Position numbers and translations under genes: made by a program. From contig CM043966.1 in the NCBI GenBank assembly GCA_014529385.2, positions 88,566,587 to 88,630,586 on the forward strand: a DNA stretch of 64,000 nucleotides. Direction: 5' to 3'. The stretch comes from Adiantum capillus-veneris. Taxonomy: Eukaryota > Streptophyta > Polypodiopsida > Polypodiales > Pteridaceae. The notes beneath the pieces were generated by a model. It did not search any database, was not told the DNA's origin, and was given only the letters and a program-made list of their open reading frames with translations. Positions 57,746 to 64,000 of the stretch are shown here, in pieces (within the stretch, counting starts at the first letter, position 1; every line of letters begins with the position of its first letter).

Positions 57746-57803
<58 letters not shown>

Positions 57804-58108
57804 TACAAAATTGGCGGCCCGCCAGGGAATATAAGAAATGTTTTTTTTTATGTGCGCATTGGGCCGTGGGATGCAGTGGCAAGGTAAGTGAGAGAGAGAG
57901 TTTGGCGGAGCTGAGCAGCAGGAGAGAGAGGGCTCTATCTTTTGGCGATAATGGAGAGATGTGGCCAAATTGGTGGCGCCGGGCTAGTGGTAAGTCTACA
58001 GGGCTGGTGAATGTTAAGAAAAACTTTTTTTTTGTTTTCCCTTGGTAATATGCTCTCCCCCTCTTGGGGTTTGGTTCTCGCGGTCGCGATTTCAAAAACC
58101 GGCCGTCA

Positions 58109-58138
58109 ACACAAGTTACTAGGCCATTAAATGTTACA
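58109..58138 (+). repeat. Y 3' LTR, last 30 bases
   Basis: ACACAAGTTACTAGGCCATT onward to ATGTTACA, the exact continuation of 40684 as judged from the 5' LTR (33433-33462). Confidence 0.95.
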
Positions 58139-58640
58139 GGGAATGTATATATAAACCCTTATACTCACAAAAATAAAAAATAATAAAGAGCAAGAGCAAT
58201 TAGCAAATGAGAATGCATAATAAAAGTCAAAACATTGACCCAGACCTACACATTCACATCCGGTACACTGAAACAGAAACCTATGTCATAAAACACCTTT
58301 GATCCTCATCACTTGAGTGATGGAGGGTAGGTAGGATTAGTACGATAGGAGTGTTTTTGTTTTAGAGTTTAGTGATTAGTAAAGTTCTTTCTTTCCACTG
58401 ATGTGCCTCATAGAGGTATTCTTTGTGTTTGCTTGTGTGTATAGGAACGTGTTGCTATGGTTAGGATTTGGACCTTCATGGAATTTTTCTCTCATCCACT
58501 TTTCAAATCAAGCACGATCATAAACACAGATAGGTGTTTCTTGTCCATTAGAATCCCCCCTTATCTTTTTGCATCCATGTTTGTCTGCTTTAATTGTGGT
58601 TGGTAACATAATATTCAACGCACTTGCTTAGTATCAAACA
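58139..58640 (+). repeat. Z 3' LTR, second part
   Basis: Follows the GGGAA duplication. It holds a TATA-like TATATATAAA at 58146-58155 and ends TATCAAACA at 58640, complementary to the LTR start TGTTTG. The boundary is inferred from this inverted match only. Confidence 0.5.
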
Positions 58641-59688
58641 TTAAATTCAATGTAATTTTTGTCATAATCACTTGTCTAGGTTTAAAAATCAAGCAGTCCG
58701 ACTAAGCTAGTTTGACCAAGCTAGGTGTTAGAGATCTTCTCTTAATACCATGGGGAATGCCTTCCTAATAATCTATGGTTACTTACATTCTTAATCCAAT
58801 TTAGGCAGCATTGTGTGCAATGTACTAGGGCTTTCTAGTGGGCTTAGTCCCTATTTACCTTTAGCTTAAGTATTATAAAGGGAGTTTACTAATGTGATGA
58901 GCCTGGGGAGGGTAACAGTGTTATATGACCCCCAAAGTTACAAAATTAAAATGCTGAAAAGGTATAAAAAATAATAATTCAAAGTGCCCAAATGTAAAAT
59001 CTTAAGCTAGAAGAGAAATCTCAGCTTGATTTGGTACTTCACTCACACGTATTGCCTATGGTACTAGAGCCCTAGAGGTTCCCAGCGTGGGCGCTTTTCC
59101 TTGAAAATCAAAAAACCCAAGGCTTACAAAATAAGCACCCACATCAGAATTGAAACAATGTGAAAAGACTTTGGGGGGTCAAAGAAAAGGAAATAAGTTA
59201 GGCGATGATTTCATGAGCAATTTCTTTTATCGTAGCTTAACTACAAGGTCTTCTAGGTATAGTCTCTAGTCAGCCCTTGGACATGAAATACTTGGCTCTC
59301 GCGATTAAACAACTTAATTGACCAAAGAAAATTGAGAAGCTTACCCATGGTATTAATAGTCGATCTTTAGTGCCTTTCGATCGTTAAATTAGCGACCCTA
59401 GACTTGTTGAATTTTTTACCTTTACAACTATTTATACGTTTGATTATATTGCAATTTAATGTTTATTGCTGACAAATGGTTTAAAATTATTTTACCAATC
59501 AAATTGTTTGCCTACAACTGCATATGCTTTTTAATTGTTTATGAGAATGCAATTACTATGCCAATGCTGTTTGATTTTGCAGTGACTGAAGGAGGCTACA
59601 TACATTCATCTCAAATGCTCTTCCACCTCAATGAACGAGCTTCAACTCAATAGCTTCCGAGGATGGAGTCTACATTAGGAAGGGGGGG
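58641..59688. other. Unassigned; possibly the 3' internal part of W
   Basis: AT-rich with no recognised domain. It ends in a short frame (GGYIHSSQMLFHLNERAS, 59589-59650) followed by a purine tract AGGAAGGGGGGG at about 59677-59688, right before a W LTR. It is probably the 3' end of W. Confidence 0.5.
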
Positions 59689-59993
59689 AGTCAGGTACCG
59701 GGCTTGTCGGTCCAATAGGAAAAGGGTAAGAGTGATCGCCGATGAGAGGCGCACTCTAACTGGAACATTCAAGGGATTAGTTGGCTAAGCATGGGCACCC
59801 AAGTGTGAATGGGGCAAGCTCATATAAAAGTCAACTAAACCTAAAATTCACTCATTCTTTCATTTGTGCAATTGAAGAGTCCTATTGCTCCATCTCCATC
59901 TTCTTGTTCTTCATCTTCACTTGGTCAGAAGGGGAAGAGGGCCTAGCTCCATCCATCTTGTTGTTCAAGTGTGTGTGTGTGTGAGTGTGTGAG

Positions 59994-60062
<69 letters not shown>

Positions 60063-60067
60063 AGAGA
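59689..60067 (+). repeat. W LTR, second copy, truncated by V
   Basis: Matches 21332-21560 closely for about 230 bases (roughly a dozen differences by eye), then diverges into (GT)n and (GA)n before element V begins at the end of a (GA)n tract. Confidence 0.85.
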
Positions 60068-60403
60068 TGTTTGGGGTATAGGCGTTTGTGCCTCGCCCAG
60101 CCGCCCAGAGTCTGGGCGCCCACTGACTTGTATACCTTATACATAGCATAAGTGTATAGGGTGCTGCTCACTCTTTTGAGTCTCCCCACCCATATCTGTG
60201 TTGTGTGTCTCCTTCTCTCTCTCTCTCACTCTCCGTCTGTGGTGCTCCCCGATCCCCTTCAATTGGTATCATAGCATAGGTGCGGAGGGAGCACGTGTGT
60301 GCACAATCACGATGACAACGAAGAGCCACCCATATCTGTGTTGTGTGTCTCCTTCTCTCTCTCTCTCTCACTCTCCGTCTGTGGTGCTCCCCGATCCCCT
60401 TCA
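60068..60403 (+). repeat. V 5' LTR
   Basis: Matches 63870-64000 over the part available. The original LTR end is at 60261 (CCCCTTCA), and a duplicated end is at 60403. Confidence 0.85.
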
Positions 60404-60468
60404 ATTGGTATCAGAGCGTAGGTGCGGAGGGAGCACGTGTGTGCACAGTCACGACGACAGCGGAGAGC
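60186..60468 (+). repeat. 140-bp tandem duplication spanning LTR end and primer site
   Basis: Units 60186-60325 and 60326-60468 start CCACCCATATCTGTG and run through the LTR 3' end, the primer site and leader. The primer site is therefore present twice: TTGGTATCATAGC (60263-60275) and TTGGTATCAGAGC (60405-60417). Only the second matches tRNA-iMet fully. Confidence 0.9.
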
Positions 60469-61778
60469 CAGTTTCATTCCCGAAATCGCGTCCGCGCGCG
60501 CGCACTTTCAAGAGTGCAAACAGGGTTTTGACTTCGACATCGACAAATTCAGCTTTCCGAGAGCGTTTGCATCAGGCGTCTTGGTGTTTTACCCCCCTTT
60601 CGAAGCCATTCAAACCATCAAAACCTTCATTCGAGCTACGGTTGAGGAGCTGCATTTTTCAGCCCTCTTTTGGCAATTTATGCTGCGTTTTTGGGTTGAA
60701 ACGGAGGTTTTTTGACATAGCTTTCACACCCGGACTCGTATACATGTGATCCAGGAGTCTACCTTGGGGGTTTGGCACGCTCCGGATGCGCTCGTCATAT
60801 CAGAATTTTAAAATTCTGAACGCTGAATTTTCTACAGCAGCAGTTGTTTATTGTGTGTCGAGGATTCCACACATGGTTTGCTCTCAGATGTGAGAGTGAT
60901 ATTTGCTGCAAGTTTCCTCACAGGTGGGAGGATACAATGTATGCCTTATGTGGTTTGATGGTCAGGGAGACTAATGTGATTGCATTTTGAGCTCGGCAGT
61001 GTATGCCTCGAGCATGTTTTTTGGCAGTCACAGGGAGAGAAGATATTTGTGTACTATATTTGCAGGTGTTTGCAATGATGTATGCAAAGTGTGGAGATTG
61101 GCGCATGCATTTGGAGTGCGGTTTGATGCGCTTTGGTTGCTCACGGTTTTGAGCGTGCAGTCAGTTTGGTTACTGGTTTTGTGGCCGTTATACTGACGAA
61201 ACTCTGGCGAAATTTTCCCAGGAGTTTTATGCGTATCATTTATGCGATCTAGGTAGAGATTGCGGGTTGCACTCAGCATTTGTGTGCAGTGTTCTCTGCA
61301 GGTGGGAGATTTGTGCGTGTGTATGCATTGATACCGCACAGTGTGGGCTTGGTGATTAGCTCACGGTTTGACAGGCGTACAGTTATCTTGGCACACTCAC
61401 AGGAGTAAGTATTGTGATGTATGCTTGTGTGGCTACGAGCTAGGTAGCCGGATTCGAGCACTAATGGCTTGAGGTTTTTCAGCAGGTTTCAGCTACAGGT
61501 TTACAAGTTTACAGGCAGGTTTGAGGGCTTATTTGGGTGTTGAATTTTCAGCCATTGTTTCCTCTTTGCAGGTGTCCATGTATGGCTCAGTTGTAGGCTG
61601 ATTTGGGACACATTTGTGACTTGTTTATGCAGCTGTTTAAGAGCTGAATTTTGGGGCTGATTTTCAGCCATATCTTACAGCCATATTTGCAGACTTTTGT
61701 TGATGCGATTCGAGCCAGTTTAGGGCTGATTTGGTTGACATTTGCTACTCATTGTTGGTTGCTCTTTTGCGAGCATTA
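60469..61778 (+). other. V leader, 1.3 kb
   Basis: No domain is seen. It is rich in TTTTCAGCC, GCAGGT and TGATTTGG repeats. Open frames here look incidental. Confidence 0.5.
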
Positions 61779-62200
61779 TGGCTGATTTTTCATTTGACTT
61801 CCAGCGTTATGGTCTGACACAGTTTGATGGTGTAGATTTTGTTGCTTGGAAGGAACATATGCTTGTTGCATTGACAGATTTGGGGTAGGATTCTATGAGT
61901 GATGATGATTGGCAGGATCTTGATGAGTTAGCCATGTCTACGATTTGTTTGCATCTGGTTGAGTCTGTTTACTGGCAGGTCTCGAGGGAGACTACAACTC
62001 ATGCTTCATGGCAGAGTTTACATGCTATGTACGCGACATCCATGTCTACAGGGAAGCCTAGTCCCACTTCTATGTCCATGGGAGAGATTGATCCCACACG
62101 CAAGTCTCGACGGCATAGAGACTTGACATGTTGGCATTGTGGACATAGAGGGCACATTAGGCGTCGATGTTTCAGGCGTTTGAGACAACGGAGGCGATAG
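61779..62200 (+). pseudogene. V gag
   Basis: MADFSFDFQRYGLTQFDGVD at 61779, then FVAWKEHMLVALTDLG and a TAG at 61887-61889. It then continues in the same frame to CWHCGHRGHIRRRC, a CX2CX4HX4C zinc knuckle near 62130-62170, and stops at 62200. It is shorter than usual copia gag, with the central capsid helices partly missing. Confidence 0.75.
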
Positions 62201-62257
62201 ATGCGTGATGCAGATTTGGGCATGACAGATGCTAGTGAGATCAGTACGGTGGTTACT

Positions 62258-62631
62258 GAGTATGATTGTGATGGCGATGTCACATTTACATCTAGCTTGT
62301 CTTCAGACGATCTTATGTCTACGGATTGCATATCGGATTGCACATTATCTTCACATTGGTTACTAGATTTAGATGCTACTTTCCATGTCACGTCGCATCG
62401 TGAGTGGTTTAGCACGTTTTCTAGTGGGAGACTTGGTTACGGATGTGGTTGACATGAGTATGATTGTATGGCGATTCACATTACATCTAGCTTGTCTTCA
62501 GACGATCTTATGTCTACGGATTGCATATCGGATTGCACATTATCTTCACATGGTTACTAGATTATAGATGCTACTTTCCATGTCACGTCCATCGTGAGTG
62601 GTTTAGCACTTTTCTAGTGGGAGACTTGGTT
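62258..62631 (+). repeat. 199-bp tandem duplication across the V protease site
   Basis: Units 62258-62456 and 62457-62631. The second has small deletions. Each contains the protease-like segment, which in the first unit reads LLDLDATFHVTSHREWF: DLDA stands for the catalytic DSGA. Confidence 0.9.
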
Positions 62632-62687
62632 GTGTGCACATGGCTGATGGTGTTGTGTATGACATTGAGGTGCAGGAGACGTAATGT

Positions 62688-63263
62688 TTGTCCTTGCCCA
62701 TTGGTATGAGATTTACCCTGCGTCATGTGCGTTATGTGCTAGATCTGAGACGGGATTTGATCTCTGTCAGACAGTTACGGTATAGTGGATGTCGGGTATC
62801 GCTGCTTGAGCGACCTTTTGCGTTGCATTTGGGCTCACTAGTGATTGCGAGAGGTGCCAAGAGTGGTACAGGTTACCCATTGCATGTGGATCACGGGAGA
62901 GACGGTGTTGTCTCTGTGATCATGCAGCCAGGTAGAGAGCGAGAGAGCAGGCGAGTCTCTTGTGCTCATGGGTTGCAGGGTGCTTTGCATGGAGTGCAGA
63001 GTAGTGAGCTCGTTGTGCACACAGTTGGGGCACGACTTGAGCAGTCACACAGAGAGGTGACAGAGCTAGGCATGCATGCTTTGCTAGTGACCGAGCAAAG
63101 CAGAGAGTCAGTTGTGCGAGATACTTCTATGCAGGATAGACAGGTAGAGCGGTCTTGCTCTAGTGAGTCACGACAGGAGGACGTTGTGCAAGAGTCTATG
63201 CATATGGAGTTAGAGCATGAGAGCTCTAGTGAGTCACAGCAGATTGAGTGGTCATGTTTGTAG
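62688..63263 (+). pseudogene. V protease tail and low-complexity spacer
   Basis: MRFTLRHVRYVLDLRRDLIS is the conserved copia segment after the protease. From about 62850 the frame becomes Ser/Glu/Gln-rich (SSESRQ, HMELEHESSSESQQ) with no integrase motif. This spacer stands where integrase and RT would be. Confidence 0.7.
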
Positions 63264-63440
63264 TGGATGATTGCAGAGGAGACTGAGATGTCAGCGATTA
63301 TGCAGTCATTCCTTTCTATGCTCGACAGTGAGCATGGGGATATAGTTGTGCAGGATATGTCTTCTAGCAGACACCTAGAGCAGCTGGTGTGCTATGAGGT
63401 TGCACGACAGGTTGATGCGTCTTTTGTGGACAGTTAGGAG

Positions 63441-63728
63441 ATGCATGTGGCTGACACGCCTTGTCAGTCAGAGATGCCTATTGCCAGGGATATATATGTT
63501 GATGCATGCTCCGTAGAGCTAGCAGGGCCCGCTAGCATTGCATTGGCATTCGGTGGTCTCATGTATGAGATGTTGATCTTGAGACCGGATATCGCAGCTG
63601 CAATGGGAGCATTTGCAGTTGGGGTTGTCAGTCATTTGTTGACTGATGATGGCATAGTGCACGAGGGAGATATGCAGGTATTGCATACATACTTGCAGTA
63701 CGTGTGCGGTACGTCTGGTGGTGTATAG
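63441..63728 (+). pseudogene. V RT/RNase H remnant
   Basis: FGGLMYEMLILRPDIAAAMG followed by LHTYLQYVCGTSGGV matches the copia segment before RNase H (GSLMYxMxxTRPDI, ILRYLxGT). The RNase H catalytic region is missing. It ends at a stop at 63726-63728. Confidence 0.7.
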
Positions 63729-63869
63729 ACTTACACGGGAGCAGGACAACTGGATGCACACAAACACAGCCAGCCAGTGGGCATCGGTTGAGAGCGGTTT
63801 TCTCTCATATTTTGTAGTCTTTAGACTAGGTTCCGTTGCTTAAAGGCACAGTCACCTTTAAGTGGGAGG

Positions 63870-64000
63870 TTATTGGGGTATCGGCGTCTGTGCCTTGCCC
63901 GACCGCCCAGAGTCTAGGCGCCCACTGACTTGTATACCTTATACATAGCATAAGTGTATAGGGGGCTGCTCACTCTTTGAGTCTCCCCACCCATATCTGT
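63870..64000 (+). repeat. V 3' LTR, cut by the window edge
   Basis: TTATTGGGGTATCGGCG corresponds to TGTTTGGGGTATAGGCG at 60068; the terminal TG has become TT. Confidence 0.9.

Larger units (their letters stand above)
53928..58108 (-). repeat. X 5' LTR (right), interrupted at 54803-56740
   Basis: LTR parts 53928-54802 and 56741-58108, TGACGAGCGC to CCGTCA, about 2.24 kb. Contains (AC)n at 54093-54136 and (GA)n tracts at 57389-57451, 57581-57633, 57663-57702 and 57752-57801. Confidence 0.85.
60068..64000 (+). mobile_element. Element V: reduced copia retrotransposon
   Basis: Plus-strand copia-type element with 5' LTR from 60068 (TGTTTGGGGTATAGG), iMet primer site, gag, protease remnant, a short RT/RNase H piece, purine tract AAGTGGGAGG (63860-63869) and 3' LTR from 63870 running off the window. 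Integrase and most of RT are absent, so it is non-autonomous. Confidence 0.85.

Noticed and set aside
60469-61778. Intron-like GCAGGT and TTTGCAGGT sites in the V leader
   Set aside because: No matching donor/acceptor pairs with coding flanks; they appear to be a recurring composition feature.

Overview
The window looks like repeat-dense intergenic DNA of a plant nuclear genome. I see no intact host gene, rRNA, tRNA or CRISPR array. Almost everything recognisable is a retroelement: Ty3/gypsy elements primed by tRNA-Asp-like or tRNA-iMet-like sequences, Ty1/copia elements, an L1-like LINE, a SINE-like repeat, and a fragment of a plant pentatricopeptide-repeat (PPR) gene. Long (GA)n, (TC)n and (CA)n tracts are very common. 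A non-flowering land plant (fern-like) is my impression from the flavour of the polymerase sequences, but this is a weak inference.

Layout. 1-7438: element A, minus strand, a broken gag-protease gypsy-type element entering from beyond the left edge, with its 5' LTR at 6513-7438. 7439-9237: two LINE remnants in opposite orientation meeting at a (TC)n tract. 9239-10310: microsatellites and two SINE-like copies in inverted orientation. 11400-12112: a decayed gag. 12113-15309: unrecognised DNA. 15315-20415: copia element C1, minus strand, with two LTRs and a perfect 5-bp target duplication (CTCCC). 20421-21331: unrecognised, AT-rich. 21332-22376: 5' LTR, primer site and gag start of gypsy element W, plus strand. 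22377-30271: element B, minus strand, a better preserved relative of A. 30272-58640: a set of nested insertions. 59689-60067: a second W LTR. 60068-64000: element V, a reduced copia element running off the right edge.

The nest reads as follows. Element Z (gag-protease only, plus strand) has its 3' LTR at 31794-31871 plus 58139-58640. That LTR is split by element Y, a chromodomain gypsy element at 31872-58138 flanked by GGGAA. The last 30 bases of Y's 3' LTR are cut off by element X, a Tat-like gypsy element at 40685-58108 with two RNase H domains, roughly 2.3-kb LTRs and flanking ACACA. X's left LTR is split by a full-length LINE (42290-46903). X's right LTR is split by a 1.9-kb insertion carrying PPR sequence (54803-56740). 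The two W LTRs have the same orientation, so W may enclose the whole nest.

Three observations stand out. (1) The LINE is the only element with long unbroken genes, and its ORF1 and ORF2 share one frame, separated by a single TAG. There is no ATG in ORF2 before the endonuclease catalytic residues, and the TAG is kept in a diverged second copy; this suggests stop-codon readthrough. (2) Elements A and B each carry four near-perfect 24-bp palindromes at almost identical spacing in the leader between primer site and gag. (3) A, B and Z seem to form a family with gag and protease but no adjacent reverse transcriptase.
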